Positions 17,455-26,795 of a stretch of DNA of 64,000 nt are shown piece by piece. The stretch is from NCBI GenBank assembly GCA_963706905.1, contig CAVPNY010000017.1, positions 1-64,000 on the forward strand, written 5' to 3'. Each line of letters starts with the position of its first letter. Within the stretch, counting starts at the first letter, position 1. The stretch comes from CAVPNY01 sp963706905 (lineage in GTDB: Bacteria > Chloroflexota > Anaerolineae > Anaerolineales > UBA4823). A program made the translations under genes and the position numbers. The notes under the pieces were generated by a model that was given only the letters and a program-made list of their open reading frames with translations, searched no databases and was not told the origin of the DNA.

Positions 17455-18916
17455 TTACATTGGATGTGGTATGGTTTTTTTAGTTATTTCACCGTGGACA
17501 GAGATTTCCAACTTGCCTTCAACTTTGTAAGATATATTTTCTGCAAATATCTCATAATAAAGTGTGTAATTCATATCACCAATCTGATCAGGAAATACAA
17601 CCCCCAGGATTGTCAAAGGAAGGGGTATTTGGTGAAGTACTTTTAACCCATTCCATTCTACAAGTGTATGGTTTGTTTTTGAAATTCTTAGTACTTCGGT
17701 TTCGATATTGGAATTTAACGAATCCAATGCAGGAAGGAAGATAGCCGAGTGAGAAGCATCAAGATCAAAAATCCTTTGAGGGATTAGATTTTTTTCAATT
17801 TGTGTTCTAGGCTGTATAGGCCTGGATGGTTTTTCTGGTCGAGGGGGAAATTCATCCCAATAAAATACTTCAAGTGCTTTGGGAAATCTAATGCTAACAA
17901 TCGTTCCAATTGCTGGACTGGTTCCAACGTTGATAACCTGAAAGGATAGGGGTCTAGAAAGGCGGCTGCGTCTCTCGTAAGAATGGTTATTTTGTAAATA
18001 ATTCTGATATCTCTCGAGATATTTTGTCGAGTCTATCTGATAACGGTCAATCTCGATTTCAGAAATTATTTCCAATTTGCTTAACGCATGATAAGCGTTC
18101 GTAATTGACGTGGAAGCTGCATTAATCACATCTGATATATCAGAGATATCACTCTCACTTCGTTGGAAAGTCTTAGTTTTCGGAATAGTGGGTTCGGACG
18201 GAACCCAAGAAATTGCTTTGCTTTCGGCTTCAACGAGGTTTATTAGGTCTTGTCTATCTTGATCTGGTAGGATGTCCAGATTGAGTTGTACTTCCTCTAA
18301 AGAGGTACCTTTCTCAAGGAAAGAAAGTTTCAACAGAGGTTGTCTATCTTCTAATTCTTTTATCTGACGCTCTAAACGTACAATTTTTTCCTGATCCAGA
18401 GTTCGCTCATCGGGTAACCGAAATGACTCATCCATCTGGACAATCTTTATACCTTTTCCGCGGGCTTTATTCAACATACCGATATCGTCCGAAATTAAAA
18501 CCACATTGTCCAAAATAATTTCGGGGTTGTCAGATTTGAACTTTTAAGATTGATGCTATCAGTTCATCATCTTTATTTCCCTTCTGAAGTCCAGAATAGA
18601 TCGATAAATCAGGGGATTCACTCTGCATCAATAATGAGACACCTATGCGATCTTTGACAGGAACCTCAATTGCAGGTTCGGCTTGAAAAATAAGGTCAGA
18701 AATTTTTTTAATAATTGCCCTGGAACGCTTTTGCCTTCTTTGACTTTCTCTGTCATATTTAAACTTTTCCAGTTCAGAAATCGTAATTGGAGCAATAACC
18801 AAGCAAACTTTCTCACATTTCAAATAACTAGGCCAATCAATCTGATCAAAGTCCTTGAAATGCAGATGCAAATTGGTATCGATAAAAGCGTAAACTTTGC
18901 CTACTCTTTTTGACAT
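17455..18916 (-). pseudogene. Large PIN-domain protein, frameshifted
   Basis: Two adjacent frames join into one protein of about 486 residues. The first 125 residues carry a PIN-like start (VYAFIDTNLHLHF), PITISELEKFKYDRES and NKDDELIASIL. Removing one A from AAAA at 18542-18545 gives ILKFKSDNPEIILDNVVLISDDIGML, which completes the PIN domain with its last acidic cluster. A coiled-coil-like stretch follows (about 180-195), then a long C-terminal part of unknown fold rich in beta strands. The region is clearly more AT-rich than its neighbours, which suggests separate acquisition. PIN domains are usually RNases; this one could be a toxin-like part of the defence operon. Confidence 0.7.
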
Positions 18917-19117
18917 ATTACAGTTCCTGAAGTTTATAACACCGACCTGATAGTATTTTTAGCATCCCAGGGGTCACTGATCTCCAGGAACGTCCAGCGC
19001 CCAAATCCGCCGTGGTTGTTGATGGCTGGCACCCACAGATTGCGGGCTGTGGCGACTTTGACGGCTTTGTCTTTCCGCGCCTCGCCGCTGACTTCCAAGA
19101 GCAGGTTGAGGATTTCG

Positions 19118-19156
19118 CCCTCACCCTCGATCCCTCCCCCAGCGGGGGAGGGAATT
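19118..19156. repeat. Palindromic element copy 5 (inside res)
   Basis: CCCTCACCCTCGATCCCTCC followed by CCCAGCGGGGGAGGGAA. It encodes IPSPAGGGIEGEGE at the junction where the DUF559 insert returns to Res. Confidence 0.7.
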
Positions 19157-19161
19157 TCCTG

Positions 19162-19196
19162 CTCCCTCTTCCATTGGGAGAGGGTTGGGGTGAGGG
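19162..19196. repeat. Palindromic element copy 6 (inside res)
   Basis: CTCCCTCTTCCATTGGGAGA followed by GGGTTGGGGTGAGGG. It encodes SLTPTLSQWKREQ at the C-terminal edge of the DUF559 insert. Confidence 0.7.
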
Positions 19197-19879
19197 AAAC
19201 CAGCGACTCCCCAATCACCTCCAAAACAGTCTGGGTGTCGTTCACCACCTCATTATTCCAGAATCGGATCACCTTCACTCCCTGATCTTCTAGGATTTTA
19301 GTCCGCGCCTGATCGTACCTGGCCTGCCTTTCCTCTGTGTGACCTCCACCATCCAGCTCAACCGCTAGTTTCGCTTCATGACAGTAGAAGTCCAGGATAA
19401 AACCAGCCATAGGATGCTGGCGGCGAAACTTTGCGCCGTACAATTGGCGGTTGCGAAGCAGTTGCCATAACAGATTCTCTGCATCCGTCGCTTCCTTGCG
19501 TAGGTCTCTGCAGCGTTGCAGCAACTCGGCCGGCAAGGGGAATTTTCTGAGGCTTGTTTTCTTGATAGCGTTACCTAAATCATCCCACTCTTGCGGGAGC
19601 CGGAGCCGCACAATAAAATCTGGAATATAGCCACGCTCCTCCCCATTGATCGTGTAGGGGATGGTGAACCCCAGGTTGTGGTTTTTGACGTAGCAAATCA
19701 CTTCATCCATTTCTTCCAACACCTGGGCCATCTTCTGCTCCCAGCTTTCCGTGTCGGCCACCACGTGAGAGATGTGGCACTTGCGCGGGTCGGTGCGATA
19801 GACTGGCCGGGTGGTGTCGAAATCCACGTAGCGGGTCGAGCCGACGGTGTCATACGGGCGCAGAATGGGAAGCAGCAAC

Positions 19880-19912
19880 CCCCTCTCCTTTTGGGAGAGG
19901 GATGGGGCGAGG
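19880..19912. repeat. Palindromic element copy 7 (inside res)
   Basis: CCCTCTCCTTTTGGGAGAGG followed by GATGGGGCGAGGG. It encodes TLAPSLSQKERG between two conserved blocks of Res. Confidence 0.7.
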
Positions 19913-22384
19913 GTAGATGCGACGATGGCCTGGTAGATGCGATCCGCGGCGTCGTGCGCCCATTCCGTCATCAGCAGCATCTGGGGGAAGGTGTTATCCT
20001 TACAGGTCAGGCACTCCTCCCGCCAGCGGCGGGCAATCTTGATCAATTGGGGAAACAGCCAGGGCTTGGGGTTGCCGTCTTTATCACGCAGAAAATTTTC
20101 CAGCACCAGTCTGGCCAGGTGAAAATCGATCTCCTGCTCGCGCCGGTCTTTCAGACCGTACAGGGTGTGCATCTCAGCTTCGCCGATGATGGAAGCCATC
20201 TCGGTGCGGGTTGGCAAGTCATGCGTTGAGAGCGCCAGCTTCGAGTCCTCGCTGAATACGGCCTCAATGCGCTCGGAGGGCAGCTCGTAGCGATAGCCAA
20301 CCACGCGCGGGAAGGTGATCTCGCAGGCGATGCGATCTTCCAGGGCGCGCACCCGGGTGGGCAGCGGGCCGGGTTTGGGATCCACTGCCGAGCCGGCGCT
20401 GGGGATGAACGAGAACGGCACCCCGTACACTTCGGCGTACTCCGGCTCGAACTTACCTCTTGGTTGGTGGTGTAGCTCATGCGGCGCAGGCCGCGCCCGA
20501 CCACCTGCTCACACAGCAGTTGCGTGCCGAAGGCGCGCACGCCCAGGATGTGGGTCACGGTATTGGCGTCCCAACCTTCGGTGAGCATCGAGACCGACAC
20601 AACCAACCTGACGTGTTCGCCTAAGCGGCCCAGCTTGCCGACAGTGTTCATCACCTCGCGTAACAAGTCTTCGTCGGTCAGGTTTCCGGCATCGCGCCCG
20701 GGAAACGCGTCCGGTATTCGTCTTTGAATTCCTCGATTTCTCGGGCAGCGATCTTCTTAAACTCATCGCTCATCGCCTCACCCGATTCAAGCTGCTGGCT
20801 GTCGATCAGAATGGTATTTGGACGCGCAGCCCACACCCCATCTTCGACGTTGCTGAACAGGGGCAGGTGGCCAGGAACCAACACCGTCCTGCCATCCGGC
20901 AGGGTTTTTTCCCAACCTGAAGCATGATCGAATACCAGTTTCGAGACGTTGGTATTGTTGCACACTACGATGAACACCGGCGGAGTCAGGCCGCGCTCGC
21001 GCCCGGCGAGGTTCTGCTCCCACTGGCGATAATACTTTTCATAATTCCCATACAGGGATTGCAATGCGCCTTCCAACTCAACCGGCAGGGTCGGCTCACC
21101 GATCAGTTCTTCAGTTTTGCGCCCTTTCTTGGGCAATTGGTCGCGGATGTGCAGCCACAAATCCCGGTAAGTGGGCTGCTCCCCCACCATCGAGTCGTCA
21201 GCCACCGGCACGCGCGGCACTTTCACAATCCCGGCTTCGATAGCGTCGATCAACGAAAAATCCGAGACTACCCAGGGGAAAAGCGTGCCTTCGGGGTAGC
21301 CAGATCCCTTCAAGAAGAACGGCGTTGCCGACAGGTCATACACTACCCTGGCGCCAATCTTGGCCTTGACGGCCTCCAGGCCGGAAATCCAGATGCGCGC
21401 TTCCTCATCGCGCCGCTCGGCTTCTTTGCGTTCGTCGCCGATCAGTTTCTCCCCATCCGATTCTGGCTTGCGGCGGTAGCAGTGGTGAGCTTCGTCGTTG
21501 ATCACAATGATATTTTTCTTATTGCCCAATTCCCGGCAGGCGCGCCGCACCATCTGGTCGGGCGTCTCGGTGAATGGACTGGTCTCGCCTTGCTTCAGAA
21601 GCTCCTTGGTCAGCTTCCCGGCGGCGATGCGCTCACGGAGCAGAAAGGTGTGGAAGTTGGTAATCACCAGCTTGATCTTGCCCAATTCAGGGATCAGGTC
21701 AGGCGGCACCAGGTCATGCTGGCGATAATAGTTGGTCGGATCGTTAGGCAGCAGCACGCGCAGCCGGTCGCGGATGGTGATGCCAGGTGTGACGATCAGG
21801 AAAGCGTCTGAGAAACGGGCGTCCTGGGGGTTAGCGAGCTTGTTCAGGGCATGCCAGGCGATCAGCATTGCCATCACCAGCGTCTTGCCGCTGCCGGTGG
21901 CCATCTTGAAGGCAATCCGATACAACAAAGGATTGGCGTCTTCGTTTGCCCGGTGGAGCTCATTCTCGATCCAGGCGTCGCCATAGCGGGAGGCCACTTC
22001 GGTAATATAGATGGCTGTCTCTAGCGCTTCGATCTGGCAGAAGAACAGCTTGCGTTCCCGGTCAGCTCGCTGCCAGTATTCCAAAAGATGAGCTGTCGGG
22101 CGTGTAACCCCTAGATAACCGCCTATTCGCCATAAGGCGACCCGCTCGCGCACCTGGTTGATGAAGCGATTCTCTTCGATGCGGTCAACCGTCCACTCGG
22201 TGTCAAAGGATAATTGTTTGGGGGATTTCTTTTTAGGCCTGGGGATGGGTACAAAATATGAGCTGATTCTGCGGCCGTCCACGACTTGATCGGTGATGCC
22301 TTCTTCCGTAAATAGGAAATGCCGCCGCGGCTCTTCGTAAGGAGAATTGAGGATTGGATTTTCGATTACGACAGTCTTCGCCAT

Positions 22385-22662
22385 AAGATTATGAGAAAGA
22401 GATTGATTAGATCAGCGGCCCCCTGGTAGCGATTAGAAAAAGTGTATAAGAAGAATGGAAATTCCGCAAGCCAAAATTGCGATTGATTCATCGCCAACCA
22501 CTATTAAAAACGAAGCATCTTCCTTTTCGTTACTTTATTCATCAAAGTTTCTTTTTTCTTGTTACCAGTTTCATCGCCCTTACTTCTAACTTTCAATTAA
22601 GTACTTTTCACTGCAAACTGGAAACTTCTTACAACTTGCCACTGCCAACTTACCACTCCTCA
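22385..22662. other. Intergenic, low-complexity
   Basis: No gene is seen here. The right half is rich in AACTT/CACT motifs (for example repeated variations on AAACTTCTTACAACTT), similar in style to other spacers in the window. It separates res from the regulator fragment. Confidence 0.4.
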
Positions 22663-23245
22663 CTATCTTTTCCCCACCTCATACACGCCACCCTCGCCAA
22701 TCCGCCTCACCGGTGCGCCGAGCAGCGCTTCCAGTAAGTACACATCCAGCTCGACTGTTCCGGGCAACCCGGTGATCAGTGCCTCGAATGGGCGCCGCTC
22801 CAGGATCAGGTGTGGGGCGGCGAGGCGCGCTTCCCAACGGGCGGCATAGCCCAGCTCGTTCAGGCGCTGGATGGCGCCTACCAGGCGCTTTGTCAGGCTG
22901 CCGGAGGGCTTCTGCTCACCTGCCAGACCCATCATGGCGCGGCGCAGGAAGCTCTCCTGCTCGGAAGTGGGGAGTCACTTTCAGCGCTTCAGCCAGCAGG
23001 GCCGGCGCCAGCAGATCGTAGCGCTCGGGGCGGGTGAGCGAGGTCAGGCTGTAGCGCTGCGCCGGGCGGCCGCGGCCCTGCGCCGGCGAGCTTCCGGCTG
23101 GCACGATCACACCCTCCTGCAGCAGGGTGACCAGGTGGTAGCGGGCGTCCGCCGGGGTGATCTGCAAGAGGCGGCCGATCTCGCGCGCCGTGGCGAAGCG
23201 CTGCATGTGTAGAGTCTCGATGACACGCTGGCGGGTGCTTGGCAT
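22663..23245 (-). pseudogene. Winged-helix transcriptional regulator, frameshifted
   Basis: The first frame (from ATG 23245) encodes a DeoR/ArsR-like N-terminal winged helix: RQRVIETLHMQRFATAREIG, ITPADARYHLVTLLQEG and a GRGRPAQRYSL wing. After one extra C in CCCC (22969-22972) the next frame continues TSEQESFLRRAMMGLAGEQ and a C-terminal sensing part of about 90 residues. Corrected length is about 193 residues, like COG2345-type regulators. There are no cysteine clusters, so an Fe-S sensor such as SufR is unlikely. It could control the divergent iscX-nuo genes, but no operator was recognised. Confidence 0.7.
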
Positions 23246-23417
23246 GCTCCCATTATAGCCCACAGTTCGAATTACGCAAACTATTTTTGACGTTAATCCG
23301 TATTGACCCGCCCCATCCAGCAAGGTATAATACCACGACGGTCAGCCCAATGATCCGTATTCTGTATTCAGTTTTCTGAAAACTGTATACGGGAAACTGA
23401 AGACTGAACAGAACACC

Positions 23418-23636
23418 GTGCCTGATACCCTAACCTGGGACGACTCCTTTGCTATCGCGCAAGCCTTGCGCGCAAGTTTTCCCTCCATCGATCTGGAGGA
23501 GGTCTCCCTGAACATGATTTACCGCTGGACGCTGGCATTGCCCGGCTTTGACGACGATCCGCAGCTGGCCAATGACGCTGTGCTGGCGGCTATTTACCAG
23601 GAATGGTTTGAGGAGGTAACGCTCAATGAGCCCTAA
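23418..23636 (+). CDS. iscX: IscX-like Fe-S cluster assembly protein
   Basis: A 72-residue acidic protein that begins at a GTG. It matches IscX along its length: LTWDDSFAIAQALRASFPSID, a central YRWTLALPGFDDDP, and an AIYQEWFEE tail. IscX binds IscS and modulates Fe-S cluster assembly. There is no isc or suf operon nearby; instead it overlaps nuoB by 11 bp, so it may support maturation of the clusters of NuoB and NuoI encoded next. Confidence 0.8.
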   Translation: MPDTLTWDDSFAIAQALRASFPSIDLEEVSLNMIYRWTLALPGFDDDPQLANDAVLAAIYQEWFEEVTLNEP

Positions 23637-24309
23637 GGACGAATCCACCCGCTTCGATATTCCCCCCGAACTGGAAGGGCAGGTGGCCATCACCGCCATC
23701 GACAAGATATATAACTGGTCGCGGCGCTCCTCGGTTTGGCCGATGATGTTCGGCTTGGCGTGCTGCGCCATCGAGATGATCGTCGTCGCCGCCAGCCGTT
23801 ATGACTTCTCCCGCTTCGGGATGGAGGTCATGCGTCCCAGCCCAAGGCAGAGCGATTTGATGATCGTCTCTGGCACGGTCACCAAGAAGATGATGCCGGT
23901 GATTGTGCGCCTCTATAATCAGATGCCGGAACCCAAGTACGTGCTGGCGATGGGCGCCTGCGCTTCAGGCGGCGGTCCCTTCAAGGAGGGCTATAACGTG
24001 GTGGACGGCGTGGATAAGTTCGTCCCGGTAGATGTGTATGTGCCGGGTTGCCCGCCGACCCCCCAGGCGTTGCTGCACGGCCTGATCTCACTGCAGAAGC
24101 GCATTGATGCGCAGTCGATCAAGTCTGTCCGCTGGTACAGCAAAGGACCGCTGGAGCCCATCCCGGTGCCTGTGCTCGGCCCAGACTTGATGGATCCACG
24201 TGAGTACGAGCGCATCCGGCAATACGCCCTGGAAAAACAGCAGCAGGAACAGGCTGCCGAATCTGGCGCACAGGAAGAATCCGCCTCTCTCCCCCAGGCG
24301 GCCGGTTAA
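23626..24309 (+). CDS. nuoB: NADH-quinone oxidoreductase subunit B
   Basis: A 227-residue protein binding the N2 [4Fe-4S] cluster of complex I. The ligands are the CC pair in FGLACCAIEM, the Cys of MGACASGGG and the Cys in VPGCPPTPQALL. The core (residues 15-180) is full length. A 40-residue Gln/Glu/Ala-rich C-terminal tail is extra. Its start lies inside iscX and nuoCD follows 20 bp after its stop. Confidence 0.95.
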   Translation: MSPKDESTRFDIPPELEGQVAITAIDKIYNWSRRSSVWPMMFGLACCAIEMIVVAASRYDFSRFGMEVMRPSPRQSDLMIVSGTVTKKMMPVIVRLYNQMPEPKYVLAMGACASGGGPFKEGYNVVDGVDKFVPVDVYVPGCPPTPQALLHGLISLQKRIDAQSIKSVRWYSKGPLEPIPVPVLGPDLMDPREYERIRQYALEKQQQEQAAESGAQEESASLPQAAG

Positions 24310-24329
24310 TCACAACATTGAGGGTATCG

Positions 24330-26078
24330 ATGATGACCGAACAAGTCTTGACAGAAGAAAAAAGCGATCTGGAGCTGCGGTTCCCGGAGGCTGTCGTCCC
24401 GGACACGCGTAAAGGCTTCCAGGGATATATCGTCAAAGCGGAAAAACTGGTTGAATTTGCCACCGCCCTGCGAGATGAGATGGGTTACGATTTTCTCAGC
24501 TCGGTGACTGGCGTGGACTACCTGCCTGAAGGGATAATGGAGGTGGTCTACCACGCCTACCAGACTACGGGCGGTTCGGCCCTGGTTTTCAAGGTGCAGG
24601 CGCCGCGCGAAGATCCGGTGGTGCCCTCCCTGGTGCCGGTGTATCCCGGGGCCAACTTCCAGGAGCGCGAAGCCTGGGATTTATTGGGCATCCGCTTTGA
24701 TGGACATCCCAACCTGAAACGCATCTTGATGTGGGAAGGTTTTTACGGTCACCCGCTGCGCAAGGATTGGAAAGAGCCCTTCTTTGAAGATGAAGGCAAA
24801 CCCTTCAAAAGCCGCTGGCCAGAAGGCAACGTCCACCGGGTGGAGGATAAGAATCCCTTTGGCAAGAATGTCAATTACCCCTCCGGTTTCGACCCGGCCA
24901 AGTGGGACCCGATTGGAGTCTCGTCAGATTATTCCAACGTCGGTCGCCTGGACCAGCCGGTCAGCGAGACGATGCTGACCACCGACCAGATTGTGGTCAA
25001 CATGGGCCCGCAGCACCCTTCCACCCACGGCGTTTTTCGCATGGTGGCCAGACTCGAAGGCGAGACGGTCATCGATCTGGAGCCGGTGATGGGTTACCTG
25101 CACCGCAACCACGAGAAGATCGGTGAGCGTAACACCTTCCTGATGAATATCCCCTTCACCGATCGCCTGGACTACTTCAATTCGATGAGCAACAATTTTG
25201 GTTATGTCCTGGCGGTAGAGAAGCTGATGAGTGTTGCGCCTCCCGAACGCGCCGAGTATATTCGCGTGATGATGGCGGAGCTGACCCGCATTGTCAACCA
25301 CCTGATCGCCATCGGTTTCCTGCTCAACGACCTGGGCGCCTTCTTTACCCCAGTCCTGTACTGTTTTGAAGAGCGTGAGCTGATCCTGGATATCTTCGAA
25401 GCGGTGAGCGGCTCACGGATGATGTGCAACTACTTCCGCTTTGGTGGAGTGGCACGCGACCTGCCGGAAGGCACACTCGAGCAGGTGCGCGCCCTGGTCG
25501 TGGATCGCTTACCGCGCAAGATCGATGACCTGGACGCCTTGCTGACTCAAAATGAGATTATCCGGGCGCGCACCACAGGCGTCGGTGTGCTGACGCCTGA
25601 AAATGCCATCGCCTACTCAGAAGTTGGGCCAGTGCTGCGCGCCTCGGGCGTCCCCTATGATATCCGCCGGGCGGATCCGTACAGTATCTATGACCGCTTC
25701 GATTTCGATGTAGCGGTGCGCTACCACGGCGATATTTATGATCGCTATTTGATCCGCATGGACGAGATGCGCCAGAGCTTGCGCATTCTGCAACAGGTCA
25801 TTCGGGACATCCCGGAAGGGTCTATTCAAGAGGGCAAGCCGCAGTACCAGGTGCGCGTTCCAGCGGGTGAGGCGTATGGGCGGGTCGAAGGGCCAAAGGG
25901 TGAGCTGGGCTTTTACGTGGTCTCGAACGGAAAACCCAACCCCTGGCGCTATCATGTGCGCGCCCCATCCTTTATCAACCTGAGCGCCCTGGCATTGATG
26001 GCTAAGGGTAATAAGATCGCCGATCTGGTGGCGATCTTGGGATCGATCGACATCGTTTTGGGTGAGCTGGATCGCTAG
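24330..26078 (+). CDS. nuoCD: NADH-quinone oxidoreductase subunits C and D, fused
   Basis: A 582-residue fusion. The NuoC part (about 1-190) has VPVYPGANFQEREAWDLLGI and RILMWEGFYGHPLRKD. NuoD follows (about 215-582) with NMGPQHPSTHGV, GYLHRNHEKIGE and a C-terminal DIVLGELDR. NuoD usually ends in DFVFGEVDR, so this tail is conserved. The fusion forms part of the quinone-binding arm next to NuoB. ATG 24330 follows GAGGG by 5 nt; a second ATG is at 24333. Fused NuoCD is known in several phyla. Confidence 0.94.
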   Translation: MMTEQVLTEEKSDLELRFPEAVVPDTRKGFQGYIVKAEKLVEFATALRDEMGYDFLSSVTGVDYLPEGIMEVVYHAYQTTGGSALVFKVQAPREDPVVPSLVPVYPGANFQEREAWDLLGIRFDGHPNLKRILMWEGFYGHPLRKDWKEPFFEDEGKPFKSRWPEGNVHRVEDKNPFGKNVNYPSGFDPAKWDPIGVSSDYSNVGRLDQPVSETMLTTDQIVVNMGPQHPSTHGVFRMVARLEGETVIDLEPVMGYLHRNHEKIGERNTFLMNIPFTDRLDYFNSMSNNFGYVLAVEKLMSVAPPERAEYIRVMMAELTRIVNHLIAIGFLLNDLGAFFTPVLYCFEERELILDIFEAVSGSRMMCNYFRFGGVARDLPEGTLEQVRALVVDRLPRKIDDLDALLTQNEIIRARTTGVGVLTPENAIAYSEVGPVLRASGVPYDIRRADPYSIYDRFDFDVAVRYHGDIYDRYLIRMDEMRQSLRILQQVIRDIPEGSIQEGKPQYQVRVPAGEAYGRVEGPKGELGFYVVSNGKPNPWRYHVRAPSFINLSALALMAKGNKIADLVAILGSIDIVLGELDR

Positions 26079-26123
26079 AATTCCAGTTTGGACCGCGAAT
26101 AGAGATCTGCAACGGAGAGCGCT

Positions 26124-26759
26124 ATGGATGGAATGTATGGTAAGGGACTGTTAAAGGGAATGGCGGTTACCTTCAAGCATTTTTGGATGACCTATATCGA
26201 AGACATTCGCTGGTTGTTGAAGGGCAAGCGGCGCTATTACACTGCTGAGGGGATCGCCAGCCGCAGAAGCAGCGAAGCCGCCGGTATTTTCACTGTCCAG
26301 TATCCCGAAGAAAAAATGCCTGTGCCGGAGGAGTTCCGTTTCATCCCATTCCTGATTTATGAAGTGGATGAGAACGGCGAGAAGCATGATCGCTGCACTT
26401 CCTGCGGGATTTGCGCCAAAGTCTGCCCGCCGCAGTGCATCTGGATCGTGCGCACCAATGACCCCCAAACAGGTCGCCCGGTTCCAGAGCCGAAAGAATT
26501 CTATATTGATGTGGATGTTTGCATGAATTGCGGCTTCTGCGCTGAGTATTGCCCCTTTGATGCTATCAAAATGGATCACGATTACGAGCTATCGGTATAC
26601 AATCGGCACGATAAAAACATCTTTGATAAGGAGCGCCTGTCACGTCCGCTCTCTTATTATGAGTTGATCCGACCGGTGAATTTTGCCCGGGAGGAGTTTG
26701 CCCGTGCCGAAGCAGAGGCCGCCAAGGCTGCCAAGAAAGCCGCCCAGGCTGGCGCTTAG
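26124..26759 (+). CDS. nuoI: NADH-quinone oxidoreductase subunit I (8Fe ferredoxin)
   Basis: A 211-residue protein with two CxxCxxCxxxCP clusters, RCTSCGICAKVCPPQCIWI and VCMNCGFCAEYCPFDAIKM (about residues 90-160), binding the N6a and N6b clusters. An N-terminal segment fits NuoI. The C-terminus is a charged Ala/Lys/Glu-rich tail. It closes a nuoB-nuoCD-nuoI block; no nuoH or other membrane subunit gene follows. Confidence 0.93.
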   Translation: MDGMYGKGLLKGMAVTFKHFWMTYIEDIRWLLKGKRRYYTAEGIASRRSSEAAGIFTVQYPEEKMPVPEEFRFIPFLIYEVDENGEKHDRCTSCGICAKVCPPQCIWIVRTNDPQTGRPVPEPKEFYIDVDVCMNCGFCAEYCPFDAIKMDHDYELSVYNRHDKNIFDKERLSRPLSYYELIRPVNFAREEFARAEAEAAKAAKKAAQAGA

Positions 26760-26795
26760 TCACCAGTTTGACGGTAAAAAAACAGGAAGGAAGAT

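Larger units (their letters stand above)
19115..19560 (-). other. DUF559 (Vsr-like) nuclease domain inserted in Res
   Basis: Between YIPDFIVRL and LNLLLEVSGE, two blocks that are close together in related Res proteins, lies a complete DUF559 domain. It includes LRKEATDAENLLWQLLRNRQ, KFRRQHPMAGFILDFYCHEA, LAVELDGGGH and KVIRFWNNEV. DUF559 is a small nuclease-fold domain that usually stands alone. Its C-terminal side carries two palindromic element copies. The whole insert keeps the Res frame. Confidence 0.8.
18934..22384 (-). pseudogene. res: Type III restriction helicase-nuclease Res, two frameshifts
   Basis: Three frames join into one superfamily 2 helicase. Walker A MATGSGKT and INDEAHH (DEAH) are in the first piece along with YDLSATPFF; TEGWDANTVTH and QVVGRGLRR are in the second. 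The third piece has the C-terminal nuclease region with YIPDFIVRL and LLLEVSGEARKDKA. Breaks occur at about 20697-20702 (one base missing in CCCGGG) and at about 20456 (one G missing). A DUF559 domain and palindromic elements interrupt the nuclease region. Res would translocate on and cut DNA together with Mod. As written it is non-functional. Confidence 0.85.

Noticed and set aside
14527..19912. CRISPR or IS ends from the repeated palindromes
   Set aside because: Copies are irregularly spaced, lie inside genes in frame, and have no transposase or cas genes nearby.
22477..22737. Small plus-strand frame in the res-regulator spacer
   Set aside because: Made of low-complexity spacer repeats, with no SD or homology.
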